NCBI RefSeq assembly: GCF_003984645.1
Contig: NZ_RWKI01000009.1
Coordinates: forward strand, 124,001 to 188,000
Direction: 5' to 3'
From: Variovorax sp. MHTC-1
GTDB taxonomy: Bacteria > Pseudomonadota > Gammaproteobacteria > Burkholderiales > Burkholderiaceae_C
Length of the DNA stretch: 64,000 nt
The position numbers were made by a program, and so were the translations under genes. Under the pieces are notes generated by a model. It worked only from the letters and a program-made list of their open reading frames with translations, was not told the origin of the DNA and did not search any database. This document shows positions 1 to 9,718 of this stretch, in pieces (the first letter of the stretch is position 1; each line of letters opens with the position of its first letter).

Positions 1-44
1 CTGTGGAGCGGGAAGAGCACGCGCCGCCACATACACTTCCGCCC

Positions 45-1610
45 GTGTCCCTGTTCAAATCCGCCTCCATCGTCTCCCTGCTGACGCTCGCCTCTCGGGT
101 CACGGGACTGGTCCGCGACGTGCTCATGACCTCGGTGTTCGGCGTCAGCGCGATGACCGACGCCTTCTACGTCGCCTTTCGCATCCCCAACCTGTTCCGG
201 CGCGTGTTCGGGGAGGGCGCCTTCAGCCAGGCTTTCGTGCCGGTGCTGGCGGCCAGCAAGACGGAGCACGGCGAAGAGGGAGCCAAGCAACTGGTCGACC
301 ACGTCGCGACGCTCTTGACCTGGGCCCTGGTCCTCGTTTGCGCGGCCGGGGTGATCGCTGCGCCGCTGCTGGTCTGGGCCATGGCCAGCGGCCTCAAGCA
401 GAACCCGCAGAGCTTCGACGCCGCGGTCGTCATGACGCGCTGGATGTTTCCCTACATCGGTTTCATGTCGCTGGTCGCGCTGGCCGGCGGCATTCTCAAC
501 ACCTGGCGCAAGTTCGCCGTGCCGGCGGCGTCGCCGGTGCTGCTGAACGTGGCTTTGATCCTGTCGATCGTGCTCGGCGCGCCGTGGTTCCGGCGGCTCG
601 GCATCGAGCCGATCTATGCCCAGTGCGTGGGCGTGATGGCGGGCGGGGTGCTGCAGCTGGCGTTGCAAATACCGGCCTTGCGCGGGCTCGGCATGGTGCC
701 GCGCGTCGGCGCGAGCTTCCGCGCGATTCGCGCCGCCTGGGCCGATCCGACGACGCGCAAGATCACGAAGCTCATGCTGCCGGCGCTGGTCGGCGTCAGC
801 GTGGCGCAGATTTCGCTGCTCATCAACACGCAGATCGCGTCTTATCTGGCGACCGGCAGCGTCAGCTGGATCACCAATGCCGACCGGCTGATGGAGTTCC
901 CGACCGCCCTGCTCGGCGTTGCGCTGGGCGTGGTGCTGATGCCGCAGCTCGCCGGCGCGCGGGCCGCCAAGGACGACGCGCGCTATTCCTCGATGCTGGA
1001 CTGGGGGCTGCGCCTCGTGGTGCTGCTCTCGGTGCCCTGCGCATTGGCCCTGCTGGTTTTTTCCAAGCCTTTGGTTGCAGTGCTGTTCCACAACGGCGCC
1101 TTCAACGAGTTGCACGTTCAGCGCACCAGCCTGGCGCTCATGGGCTACGGCGTCGGCCTGGTCGGCCTGGTCGCGATCAAGGTGCTGGCGCCGGGCTACT
1201 ATGCCAAACACGACACCCGCACGCCGATGCTGATCGCCGTGGCCGTGCTGGTGCTCACGCAGCTGCTCAACGTCGTCCTGGTGCCGGTGCTGCAGCATGC
1301 CGCGCTGACGTTGACGATCGGCATCGGGGCGCTGGTCAATGCGACCTGGCTGCTGGTCGGCCTGATCCGGCGCGGCAGCTACAAGCCCGAGCCGGGGTGG
1401 GGCAAATTCGTGCTGCAGGTGATGGCCGGCGCGCTGGTGCTGGGTGCGCTGCTGGTCTGGGGCGCTCAGCACTTCGACTGGATCGGCTTGCAGGCAGAAC
1501 GCCTGCGCCGCATCGGGCTGCTGGCGGCGCTGATCGCGGGCGCCGCGCTGCTCTATTTCGTCGTGCTCGCGGTCGGCGGCGTCAAATTGCGCAGTTTTGT
1601 GCGTCGCTGA
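45..1610 (+). CDS. murJ: Lipid II flippase MurJ (MviN)
   Basis: Polytopic inner-membrane protein of the MATE-like MOP superfamily that flips lipid II to the periplasm for peptidoglycan synthesis. The protein has about 521 residues (E. coli 511) and is hydrophobic throughout, compatible with 14 membrane segments. The N-terminus (SLFKSASIVSLLTLASR, then GLVRD) is the family's hallmark start. I chose GTG at 45 because it aligns with that start; an in-frame GTG at 3 would add 14 non-conserved residues. The region upstream lies outside the window, so promoter and operon context are unknown. The next gene starts 55 nt downstream on the same strand. Confidence 0.95.
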   Translation: MSLFKSASIVSLLTLASRVTGLVRDVLMTSVFGVSAMTDAFYVAFRIPNLFRRVFGEGAFSQAFVPVLAASKTEHGEEGAKQLVDHVATLLTWALVLVCAAGVIAAPLLVWAMASGLKQNPQSFDAAVVMTRWMFPYIGFMSLVALAGGILNTWRKFAVPAASPVLLNVALILSIVLGAPWFRRLGIEPIYAQCVGVMAGGVLQLALQIPALRGLGMVPRVGASFRAIRAAWADPTTRKITKLMLPALVGVSVAQISLLINTQIASYLATGSVSWITNADRLMEFPTALLGVALGVVLMPQLAGARAAKDDARYSSMLDWGLRLVVLLSVPCALALLVFSKPLVAVLFHNGAFNELHVQRTSLALMGYGVGLVGLVAIKVLAPGYYAKHDTRTPMLIAVAVLVLTQLLNVVLVPVLQHAALTLTIGIGALVNATWLLVGLIRRGSYKPEPGWGKFVLQVMAGALVLGALLVWGAQHFDWIGLQAERLRRIGLLAALIAGAALLYFVVLAVGGVKLRSFVRR

Positions 1611-1665
1611 ATGCGCAACGCGCAGGTCGCCTTGACGCTCTCCGCGCGCTCCTCTACAAAGACAT

Positions 1666-2517
1666 ATGACGTTCAGCTTCTCGGCACCCACTGCTCTGGA
1701 GTACTTCGACTCGCTTGTCAAGAGCGACGATCACTTTCCGCTGCTCGAAGCGGCCGCCAGCCTGGCGCAGGACGAATATCCCGACCTCGATGTACAGCAG
1801 GTACTGGGCGACGTCGACCAGTTGCTCGCGCGGCTCAGGCGCCGTCTTCCTGCCGATGCGGCGCCCCTGCAGCGCCTGCGGGCGCTCAACCAGTTCTTCT
1901 TTCATGACCTGAGCTTCGGCGGCAACGTCAACGACTACTACGATCCCGACAACAGCTATCTCAACGCGGTGCTGCGCACGCGCCGCGGCATCCCGATCTC
2001 GCTGGCGGTGCTGTGGATGGAGCTTGCGCAGGGCCTGGGCCTGCAGGCGCGGGGCGTGGGTTTTCCGGGGCACTTCATGCTCAAGGTCACGCTGCCGAAA
2101 GGACAGGTGGTGATCGACCCTTTCACCGGCAAGTCGCTCTCGCGCGAGGAACTCAGCGAGCGGCTCGAGCCCTACAAGCGCAGCAACGGCCTGGTGGGCG
2201 ACTTCGACGTGCCGCTGGGCCTGTACCTGCAGCCGGCCTCGCCGCGCGAGATCATCGGCCGGATGCTGCGCAACCTGAAGGAAATCCATCGTGCGCAGGA
2301 AGACTGGCAGCGCGCGATCGCGGTGCAGGACCGGCTGGTGGCGCTCTTTCCCGAAGCCTGGGGCGAGCACCGCGACCGCGGCCTGGCGCATGCCGAGCAG
2401 GGCAACAGTGCGCTGGCGGTGCGAGACCTCGAAACCTATCTGAAGCATGCCGAGGACGCGCTCGACATCGATGCGATCGCCGAACGCGTCGCTGCGCTGC
2501 GCCGGGCGGAATACTGA
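1666..2517 (+). CDS. SirB1 family protein (transglutaminase-like plus TPR)
   Basis: The 283-residue protein matches the SirB1/YchA family: a transglutaminase-like fold at about residues 40-200, then a helical TPR-like C-terminus. Residues 106-113 (RRGIPISL) and PGHF at 134-137 are the conserved family blocks. The position where a true transglutaminase carries its catalytic Cys appears to be Ser, so it is probably not a classical transglutaminase. The cellular role of the family is not firmly known. The start ATG follows a TACAAA box closely with little Shine-Dalgarno signal. The stop overlaps the start of the next gene by one base, implying translational coupling. Confidence 0.88.
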   Translation: MTFSFSAPTALEYFDSLVKSDDHFPLLEAAASLAQDEYPDLDVQQVLGDVDQLLARLRRRLPADAAPLQRLRALNQFFFHDLSFGGNVNDYYDPDNSYLNAVLRTRRGIPISLAVLWMELAQGLGLQARGVGFPGHFMLKVTLPKGQVVIDPFTGKSLSREELSERLEPYKRSNGLVGDFDVPLGLYLQPASPREIIGRMLRNLKEIHRAQEDWQRAIAVQDRLVALFPEAWGEHRDRGLAHAEQGNSALAVRDLETYLKHAEDALDIDAIAERVAALRRAEY

Positions 2518-2936
2518 TGGACCAGGCCAATGCCACCGCTGTCGACCTCGGCAGGCGGCACGAGTTCCACGGCATCCAGCCGGTGCTGCCGGTGGCCGAT
2601 GCGACGCGCGCTGCGCGCTACTTCTGTGATGTGCTGGGCTTCGAGCTCGACTTCATCGCCGGCGAGCCGCCGAGCTATGCGCGCGTGAAAAAAGGCGATC
2701 GCAGCTACGGCGACCCCGTCTATATCCGCCTCTGGCAATGCGGGCGGCGCGAAACCGATCCCTGGCGCGGCGAGATCGTGATTCATGTCGGCCAGGACGT
2801 CGACGGACTGCATGCTGCCTATCTGAAGCGCGGCGTCAACGTGATCGAACCGGTGGCCTCGCAGCCCTGGGGCCTGCGCGAGTTCGCGATCCGCGAGCCC
2901 GACGGGCATGTGCTGCGCTTCTGCGGCTACCTCTGA
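2517..2936 (+). CDS. VOC superfamily protein (glyoxalase/bleomycin-resistance type)
   Basis: A 139-residue single-domain vicinal-oxygen-chelate protein. Visible family signs are an N-terminal beta-alpha-beta unit (IQPVLPVADATRAARYF followed by DVLGFEL) and the C-terminal block REFAIREPDGHVLRF containing the usual terminal Glu metal ligand. Substrate cannot be told from sequence; such proteins include lyases, dioxygenases and antibiotic-sequestering proteins. ATG at 2517 overlaps the stop of the SirB1-type gene (TGATG), so the two are probably co-translated. Its 3' end overlaps the convergent GlxA-type gene by 10 bp. Confidence 0.85.
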   Translation: MDQANATAVDLGRRHEFHGIQPVLPVADATRAARYFCDVLGFELDFIAGEPPSYARVKKGDRSYGDPVYIRLWQCGRRETDPWRGEIVIHVGQDVDGLHAAYLKRGVNVIEPVASQPWGLREFAIREPDGHVLRFCGYL

Positions 2937-3913
2937 GCGTCCGAGGGCGAGCCCGCCAGTCCGAACTGATGCCACGCGCGGCGCAGCTGCGTGTCCGAAC
3001 CGAAGCCCGAAAGCTCTGCGGCGCGCGTGACGTTGGCGCCCGACTGCAGCGCGAGCTGCGCGGTCGCGAGCCGCAAGCGCCGCAGATACGCGAGCGGCGC
3101 CACGCCCGCATGCTCGACGAACAGGCGCGTCAGGTGCCGGGCCGAAGTGTGGGCGACTTCCGCCATGCGGGGCACCGTCCATTCGGCCTGCGGCTCCTCG
3201 CTCACCGCATCTTGCACGCGGTGCAGCGCGGGATGCAGATGATTGCGGTAGGCCAGGAAGGGCGAGAGCTCGGGGTCGTGCGGGCCCCGCCGAAGCGCCA
3301 CCACCATGGTCTGCGCGACCTGCGCAGCGAGGGCTTCGCCGCAGCTTTCGGCGATCCGGTGCAGCATCAGGTCGATGCCGGTTGTCACGCCGGCGCTGCT
3401 GTAGAGCGGCGGGTCGATCACGAACACGCGATTGGCGACCACCTCGCAGCGCGGCTCCACCCGGCGCAGCTCGTCCAGATGGTGATGGTGGGTGGTGGCG
3501 CGCCGGCCCGCCAGCGCGCCCGCATGGGCCGCGAGCAGGGCGCCCGCGCAGATCGTGACGAGTTCGAGCCGGTCGCGCTCGAAACGCAGGCTGCGCAGCC
3601 ACCGCAGCAGGGCCTGCGCCTGCGAGCCCGCCGTCGAGATGGTGTCGCCCGGCAGTCCGACCAGCACGATCCACGCGGGGCCATCCCATCGGGTAGGCAG
3701 CGGCGAAAGGCCGGCGAGCGTCACACCGACCGAGCCGACCGCGGCAGGATCCGGTGAGACGAACTCGATCCTGAAGCGCTCAGGCTGGCCGTCGGCGCGC
3801 AGTTGCTGATTGGCAATGCGCAGGGCCTCTGCCGGACCGGCCCAGTCCAGCACGAGGCTGTGGGGCAGCAGCACGAAGACGACCCGGATCGAAGGCAAGT
3901 TCATCGTGCGCAA
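2927..3913 (-). CDS. GlxA family transcriptional regulator (DJ-1/PfpI plus AraC HTH)
   Basis: The 328-residue protein has an N-terminal DJ-1/PfpI-like class I amidotransferase domain (about residues 8-185, nucleophile-elbow Cys122 in TICAGALL) and a C-terminal AraC-type double helix-turn-helix (about 235-325, with ARHLTRLF and SGFGSDTQLRRAW). This architecture is the GlxA family, in which the amidase-like part senses a ligand and the AraC part binds DNA. It starts 6 nt after the stop of an isochorismatase-type hydrolase on the same strand, so the two are almost certainly one operon and it probably regulates that gene. MNLPS at residue 4 is an alternative start. Confidence 0.9.
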   Translation of the reverse strand: MRTMNLPSIRVVFVLLPHSLVLDWAGPAEALRIANQQLRADGQPERFRIEFVSPDPAAVGSVGVTLAGLSPLPTRWDGPAWIVLVGLPGDTISTAGSQAQALLRWLRSLRFERDRLELVTICAGALLAAHAGALAGRRATTHHHHLDELRRVEPRCEVVANRVFVIDPPLYSSAGVTTGIDLMLHRIAESCGEALAAQVAQTMVVALRRGPHDPELSPFLAYRNHLHPALHRVQDAVSEEPQAEWTVPRMAEVAHTSARHLTRLFVEHAGVAPLAYLRRLRLATAQLALQSGANVTRAAELSGFGSDTQLRRAWHQFGLAGSPSDAQR

Positions 3914-3919
3914 GATCCT

Positions 3920-4492
3920 TCAGGCAACGGCCAGTGCGCCGGCGCGCTCCAGCGCCTGTTCGACACTGCAGATCTTGGCGAAACGGCCTTCGAGCACGGT
4001 TGCCGTGCGTGCCTTGATGTCGGCCGCGGACAGCGGACGGCCGTCGGGCTGGGTCATGTCGAAGGTCAGCGTGGCGTCGAGTACGTAGTCGATCGACCAG
4101 CCCAGGTCGGAGGCGTGGCGCGTCGTGGTCTCGCAGCATTGCTCGGTACGGATGCCGCTCACGATCAGCCGGCCGATGCCGTTCTCGGTGAGCCAGACAT
4201 CCAGCCCGCTGTTGACCAGCGCGCTGTGGCGATGCTTGGTGAAGGTGGCGGCGGCATCGAAGGCGGCGAGCTCTTCGAGCGGCCGCACATGACCTGATTC
4301 GATCGCGAAGGGGTTGCTCGCGCCTGCCGGGCCGTCGACGTGGAAGATCCGCACGATCGGAATGCCGGCCGCGGCGCAGCCTTCGATCAACGCGTTCTGC
4401 GCCGTGACGTAGGGGCCATAGTCGCGTTGCGCGAAGTAAGGGCGATGGCGAAACGATTCCTGGGCATCGATCACTATCAGACAGGTTTTCAT
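3920..4492 (-). CDS. Isochorismatase-like cysteine hydrolase
   Basis: The 190-residue protein of the isochorismatase/nicotinamidase fold carries the Asp-Lys-Cys triad: Asp9 (LIVIDAQ), Lys86 (TFTKHR) and Cys119 (GIRTEQC). The actual amide or enol-ether substrate is not predictable. ATG at 4492 (MKTCLIVID) is chosen because a longer reading adds 27 residues with no family similarity. It is the first gene of a two-gene unit with the downstream GlxA-type regulator, separated by 6 nt. The AI-2E-type permease lies 106 bp upstream on the same strand, so the pair may have its own promoter in that gap. Confidence 0.88.
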   Translation of the reverse strand: MKTCLIVIDAQESFRHRPYFAQRDYGPYVTAQNALIEGCAAAGIPIVRIFHVDGPAGASNPFAIESGHVRPLEELAAFDAAATFTKHRHSALVNSGLDVWLTENGIGRLIVSGIRTEQCCETTTRHASDLGWSIDYVLDATLTFDMTQPDGRPLSAADIKARTATVLEGRFAKICSVEQALERAGALAVA

Positions 4493-4598
4493 GGCAGAAC
4501 GCTCTGGGGTCGAGTGGATGATGCGCCTTATTTTTCTACCCTGCGGGCGTTCCGTCCGCGCTTCACCGGACAAGAATCGATCAAATCAGGACATCGTC

Positions 4599-5657
4599 TC
4601 AGACGAGCCGGGCGGCCTGCAGTTCCTTCTTGAGGTAGGCGTAGAACAGCGGTGCCGCCACCAGTCCGGCCGGGCCGAACACTGCTTCGGCCACGAACAT
4701 CACGGCCAGCAGCTCCCACACGCCCATCTGCGTGCGGGCGCCCACCACCTTGGCATTGATGAAGTACTCGGCCTTGTGGATCAGGATCAGGAAGCCCAGG
4801 CACGCCAACGCCGTAATCGGGGATACCGAGAGGCCGACCAGGGTGATAACGATGTTGCACAACAGATTGCCGACGATCGGCACCAGCCCGGCGACGAACG
4901 TCAAGGTGATGAGGGCCGGCGTATATGGCAGTCGCAGATCCCACATCGGCAGCAGGAACAGCAGGAAGATGGCGGTCAGGAAAGTGTTGAAGGCCGCGAT
5001 CCAGAACTGGGCGGCCACGATCTGGCCGAAGGCCTCGCCGAAGAGCGTGATGCGCTGCTTCAATTGCTCGGCCAGCGGGCGGCGCGCCGGCGGATGGGGG
5101 GCAATGGCGGCCAGCGCGCCGACGATCATGCCGACGTAGGCGAACAGCACGCCTCCCAGCCAGGCTCGGCCGGTCAGCGCGAGCGCTCCGGCCTGGGCGC
5201 GCAGGTAGCCGGCGACGATGCGCTGCACCTCCGCCGCGCCTTCCGGCAGGTAGGCGCCGATCTCGGGCGGCAACTTGAGGCGCAGTTCCAGCACCGTGCG
5301 CGCGATGTAGTCGAGCAGTTCCTGGTACTGCTCCGGCGCGTTGAGAACAAAGTCACGCGCCTCTGAGAAAGCCACGCTCAAAAGGCCGAGCGGCGCCAGC
5401 ATCACCAGCGTGGCTGCGATGACGCGCGACCATGAGGGAACGGCGGATGCCAGGCCCGACGACGGCCGGGGCAGCAGGCGACGGAAGCCTGCGTCAAGCA
5501 CGCGAGCGAACCAGCGCGTAACGAGAAAACCGATGCATACGCACAACAGGCCGGGCAGCAGGCCCTGCCACATGATCAGCAGCAATGCACCTGCCATCAG
5601 CAGGTAGCTCGCCGTCACCAGCGCGCGCGATGACGGCGTGGAGGGTATATCGCTCAC
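4599..5657 (-). CDS. AI-2E family transporter / PerM-type permease
   Basis: The 352-residue membrane protein has about eight hydrophobic segments and the family's C-terminal block (TFVAGLVPIVGNLL, then ITLVGLS). The family (formerly UPF0118) contains the AI-2 exporter TqsA, PerM and ion antiporters, so the substrate is unknown. It lies 14 nt downstream of purM on the same strand. A purM, permease, hda neighbourhood is conserved across beta- and gammaproteobacteria, which supports the PerM-like assignment. No signalling genes are near that would argue for autoinducer transport. Confidence 0.88.
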   Translation of the reverse strand: MSDIPSTPSSRALVTASYLLMAGALLLIMWQGLLPGLLCVCIGFLVTRWFARVLDAGFRRLLPRPSSGLASAVPSWSRVIAATLVMLAPLGLLSVAFSEARDFVLNAPEQYQELLDYIARTVLELRLKLPPEIGAYLPEGAAEVQRIVAGYLRAQAGALALTGRAWLGGVLFAYVGMIVGALAAIAPHPPARRPLAEQLKQRITLFGEAFGQIVAAQFWIAAFNTFLTAIFLLFLLPMWDLRLPYTPALITLTFVAGLVPIVGNLLCNIVITLVGLSVSPITALACLGFLILIHKAEYFINAKVVGARTQMGVWELLAVMFVAEAVFGPAGLVAAPLFYAYLKKELQAARLV

Positions 5658-5671
5658 TCGGTGCCGGCCAC

Positions 5672-6712
<1,041 letters not shown>

Positions 6713-6885
6713 GGACTTGCCGGACGAAGGAAGGGAGGGGCGAAAGGAAGGAGGACAATGACGCCGGCAACCGAAGCAGCCGGGCCGATAGAATTCGCCA
6801 CGATTTTAAGGGCGGCCATGCCCTGTCCCATGAACCCCATTTTTGCGTCATCCGCGCCACCTCAGCCGCTCTCGGCGGCCTTGGC

Positions 6886-7572
6886 ATGAAGCAGCTCGCG
6901 CTCGATATCGGCATTGCGACCGGCCCCACGCTCGCGGGCTTCTTCGCGGGGCCGAACGAGCCGGCGCTGCGGCACCTGGCGCTGTGGGTCGGAGACGCGC
7001 GCTCGACCACGCTGCATTCTCCGGTGCCGACCTACCTGTGGGGCGAGGGCGGCAGCGGCAAGACGCATCTGCTCGAAGCCGTGCGAGGCGCCTTGCGCGA
7101 GCAGGGTGCGAGCGTAGGCTGGTTGCATGCGGGGCTGCTTGATCCGCCCGAGTTCGACGAGCGCTGGGGCGCCGTGCTGTTCGACGACGTGCAGCTCTAC
7201 ACCGCGGTGCAGCAGCATGCCGCCTTCAACTGGTTCGTCAACGCGCAGAGCCTGCAGCGCGGCGTGGTGGCGGCGGGCGCCGTGCCGCCGGCCGATCTGC
7301 CGCTGCGCGAGGACCTGCGCACGCGCCTGGGTTGGGGCCATGTGTTCCACTTGCAGGTGCTCGGCGAATCGGAGCGGCGCGCCGTGCTGCGCCAGGCCGC
7401 GGACAGCCGCGGCGTGATGCTGTCGGACGAAGTGCTCGACTACATGCTGCATCGTTTCAGCCGTGATCTCGGCAGCCTGATGGAACTGCTCGCGCAGCTC
7501 GACGGCTATGCGTTGCAGACCCAGCGCGCGATCACGATCCCGCTGATCCGGTCGATGCTCGAAAATGAATGA
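6886..7572 (+). CDS. hda: DnaA regulatory inactivator Hda
   Basis: AAA+ protein homologous to DnaA domain III that, with the DNA-loaded beta clamp, stimulates hydrolysis of DnaA-ATP and so limits re-initiation. The 228 residues start with a clamp-binding-like QLALDI motif. Walker A is at 53-60 (GEGGSGKT), Walker B around 97-101 (VLFDD), and an arginine-finger/sensor region follows. There is no DnaA-type DNA-binding domain IV, which separates it from DnaA itself. It heads the hda-pcnB-folK block; pcnB begins 27 nt downstream. Confidence 0.94.
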   Translation: MKQLALDIGIATGPTLAGFFAGPNEPALRHLALWVGDARSTTLHSPVPTYLWGEGGSGKTHLLEAVRGALREQGASVGWLHAGLLDPPEFDERWGAVLFDDVQLYTAVQQHAAFNWFVNAQSLQRGVVAAGAVPPADLPLREDLRTRLGWGHVFHLQVLGESERRAVLRQAADSRGVMLSDEVLDYMLHRFSRDLGSLMELLAQLDGYALQTQRAITIPLIRSMLENE

Positions 7573-7599
7573 GGGCGCCTGAGGCGCCGAAGCTTTCCA

Positions 7600-9171
7600 A
7601 TGATCAAGAAATTCATCGACAAACTCCTCGGCAAATCCGGCGATGCCGCACAGGGCGGCAAGGCCCGTTTCGGCAAGCGCCAGGAAGTGCCCGCCTCGGT
7701 ACACGGCATCGACCCGGCGCTGGTCGACGAGCGCGCCAAGAACGTCGTTACCACGCTGCAGGATGCCGGCTATGAGGCCTACGTGGTCGGCGGCGCGGTG
7801 CGCGACCTGCTGCTCGGCCTGCGCCCCAAGGACTTCGACGTCGCGACCAACGCGACGCCCGAGCAGGTGAAGAGCCTGTTTCGCCGCGCCTTCATCATCG
7901 GCCGGCGCTTTCGCATCGTGCACGTGGTGTACGGCCGCGGACGCGAGCATGAGGTGATCGAGGTCTCGACCTTCCGTGCCTACATGGACAGCAACGGCGC
8001 CGAGCAGGTGGCCGGAAACGAACGCACCAGCAAGGGCGAGCTCGCGGGCATGAAGCACGCAGTCGACGCCAGCGGCCGCGTGCTGCGCGACAACGTCTGG
8101 GGCCCGCAGGAAGAAGACGCCGCGCGGCGCGACTTCACCGTCAATGCGATGTACTACGACCCGGCGAGCGAGATCGTGGTCGACTATCACAACGGCATCA
8201 AGGACTCGAAGAAGCTCACGCTGCGGATGATCGGCGACCCGATCACGCGCTACCGCGAAGACCCGGTGCGCATCATTCGCGCGATCCGCTTCTCGGCCAA
8301 GCTGGCAGCGCTCGGCTTCAAGCTCGAGCCCAAGACCGCGGCGCCCCTGGTCGAATCGAGCAAGCTGCTGGCCGACGTGCCGCAAAGCCGTCTGTTCGAC
8401 GAGATGCTCAAGCTGCTGCAGACCGGCCACGCCGTCGCCACCGTCGCGCAGTTGCGCAAGCTCGAGCTGACGACCGGCATCTACCCCTTGCTCGACGTCG
8501 TGGTCGAGCGCGCCGATCTGTCTTTCGTGAAGGCCGCGCTGCAAGACACCGACCGCCGCGTCGGCGAAGGCAAGCCGGTGGCGCCGAGTTTCCTGCTGGC
8601 GTGCGTGCTGTGGGCCGACGTGCGCGACGGCTGGGCCCAGCGCGTCGAGGGCCGTCACGGCCAGCGCGGGCAAGCTGCGTTCCCGGCGCTGCAGGATGCG
8701 ATAGACGACGTGTTCAATGCGCGCATCGGCGACGTCTCGGGCCGCGGCAAGTTGGCCGCCGACATGCGCGAGATCTGGATGATGCAGCCGCGCTTCGACA
8801 AGCGCACGGGTGCCACGCCCTACAGCCTGGTCGAGCAGGCGCGCTTTCGTGCGGCCTTCGACTTCATGCGCTTGCGCGCCGACGTCGGCGAGGTCAGCGA
8901 AGCGATCGCCGAGTGGTGGCAGGAATTCAGCACGGCCGACGAGGTGCGCCGGCAAGATCTGCTGGATCAGGTGCGCGACGAACAGCAAAAGAAAACGCGC
9001 CAGCGCGCGCCCGCCGCGCGTGCGCCGGCCGCAGCCGCCGCGCCGGCCGGCGCCGGCGAGGCGGAGCTTCCGCCCGACGGCGAGGTCGCTGCCGCCGCGC
9101 CGCGCAAGCGGCGCCGCCGGCGCAAGCCGCGCAGCGGCGGCGAAGCCGGCAGCAGCGTCGCGGCCGAATGA
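7600..9171 (+). CDS. pcnB: Poly(A) polymerase I
   Basis: Class II nucleotidyltransferase that adds 3' poly(A) tails to RNA and promotes decay. The 523-residue protein has the GGAVRD motif at 64-69 and the metal-binding DFD at 78-80, then the RRDFTVNAM and REDPVRIIRAIRF blocks typical of PcnB. The C-terminal 50-60 residues are a low-complexity Ala/Pro/Arg tail ending in a basic run, as is usual for PcnB in this group. A CCA-adding enzyme is a related alternative, but the long C-terminal extension favours PcnB. The stop overlaps the folK start by 4 nt. Confidence 0.93.
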   Translation: MIKKFIDKLLGKSGDAAQGGKARFGKRQEVPASVHGIDPALVDERAKNVVTTLQDAGYEAYVVGGAVRDLLLGLRPKDFDVATNATPEQVKSLFRRAFIIGRRFRIVHVVYGRGREHEVIEVSTFRAYMDSNGAEQVAGNERTSKGELAGMKHAVDASGRVLRDNVWGPQEEDAARRDFTVNAMYYDPASEIVVDYHNGIKDSKKLTLRMIGDPITRYREDPVRIIRAIRFSAKLAALGFKLEPKTAAPLVESSKLLADVPQSRLFDEMLKLLQTGHAVATVAQLRKLELTTGIYPLLDVVVERADLSFVKAALQDTDRRVGEGKPVAPSFLLACVLWADVRDGWAQRVEGRHGQRGQAAFPALQDAIDDVFNARIGDVSGRGKLAADMREIWMMQPRFDKRTGATPYSLVEQARFRAAFDFMRLRADVGEVSEAIAEWWQEFSTADEVRRQDLLDQVRDEQQKKTRQRAPAARAPAAAAAPAGAGEAELPPDGEVAAAAPRKRRRRRKPRSGGEAGSSVAAE

Positions 9172-9629
9172 CGCCGAGCCGGGCCTACGTCGCGATTGGG
9201 GCCAACCTCGGCGACGCGCGTGCGGCTGTGAGGCAGGCAATGGACGATCTGGCTGCGCTGCCCGGCACGCGCGTGGGCGCGCGCTCTTCGCTCTATCGCA
9301 GCGCCCCTGTCGATGCGCAGGGCCCCGATTTCATCAACGCGGTGGTCGAACTCGAAACCGAACTCGGTCCGACGGCACTGCTGGCCGAGCTCCAGCGCCT
9401 CGAGAGCGGCGCGGGCCGCCAGCGCCCTTACCGCAACGCGCCGCGCACCCTCGATCTCGATCTGCTGCGCCATGGCGACGTGGTGATCGACACGGCGGTG
9501 CTGACGCTGCCGCATCCGCGCCTAGCCGAGCGCGCTTTCGTGCTCCTGCCGCTGGCGGAGATCGCGCCGGAGCTGGTCACGCCGGCCCAGCTTGCACAGG
9601 TGGCCGATCAGCGCATCGAACGCCTCTGA
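9168..9629 (+). CDS. folK: HPPK: 6-hydroxymethyl-7,8-dihydropterin pyrophosphokinase
   Basis: Transfers pyrophosphate from ATP to 6-hydroxymethyl-dihydropterin in folate synthesis. The 153-residue protein shows AIGANLGD at the N-terminus and the HPPK signature RNAPRTLDLDLL, followed by LPHPRLAERAFVL. The ATG overlaps the pcnB stop (ATGA). Adjacent pcnB and folK genes are common in beta- and gammaproteobacteria. No folB or panBC genes follow here; the next gene belongs to phosphate transport. Confidence 0.95.
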   Translation: MTPSRAYVAIGANLGDARAAVRQAMDDLAALPGTRVGARSSLYRSAPVDAQGPDFINAVVELETELGPTALLAELQRLESGAGRQRPYRNAPRTLDLDLLRHGDVVIDTAVLTLPHPRLAERAFVLLPLAEIAPELVTPAQLAQVADQRIERL

Positions 9630-9718
9630 CGCTCCTCCCCGCGCACGACCAGTACACTTGCGCGGTTTTTTCACGATGGCGTCACACGAGTGTGGTAGCC
9701 ACGAATCCAGGAGACGCC

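Noticed and set aside
6862..9240. A 792-codon reverse-strand frame opposite hda and pcnB
   Set aside because: It is a shadow of two recognisable genes, with Arg/His/Ala-rich composition and no domain.
9630..9718. A PhoB box upstream of the DUF47-pit genes
   Set aside because: GTCACACGAGTGTGG has only partial similarity to the CTGTCAT direct repeat and wrong spacing.
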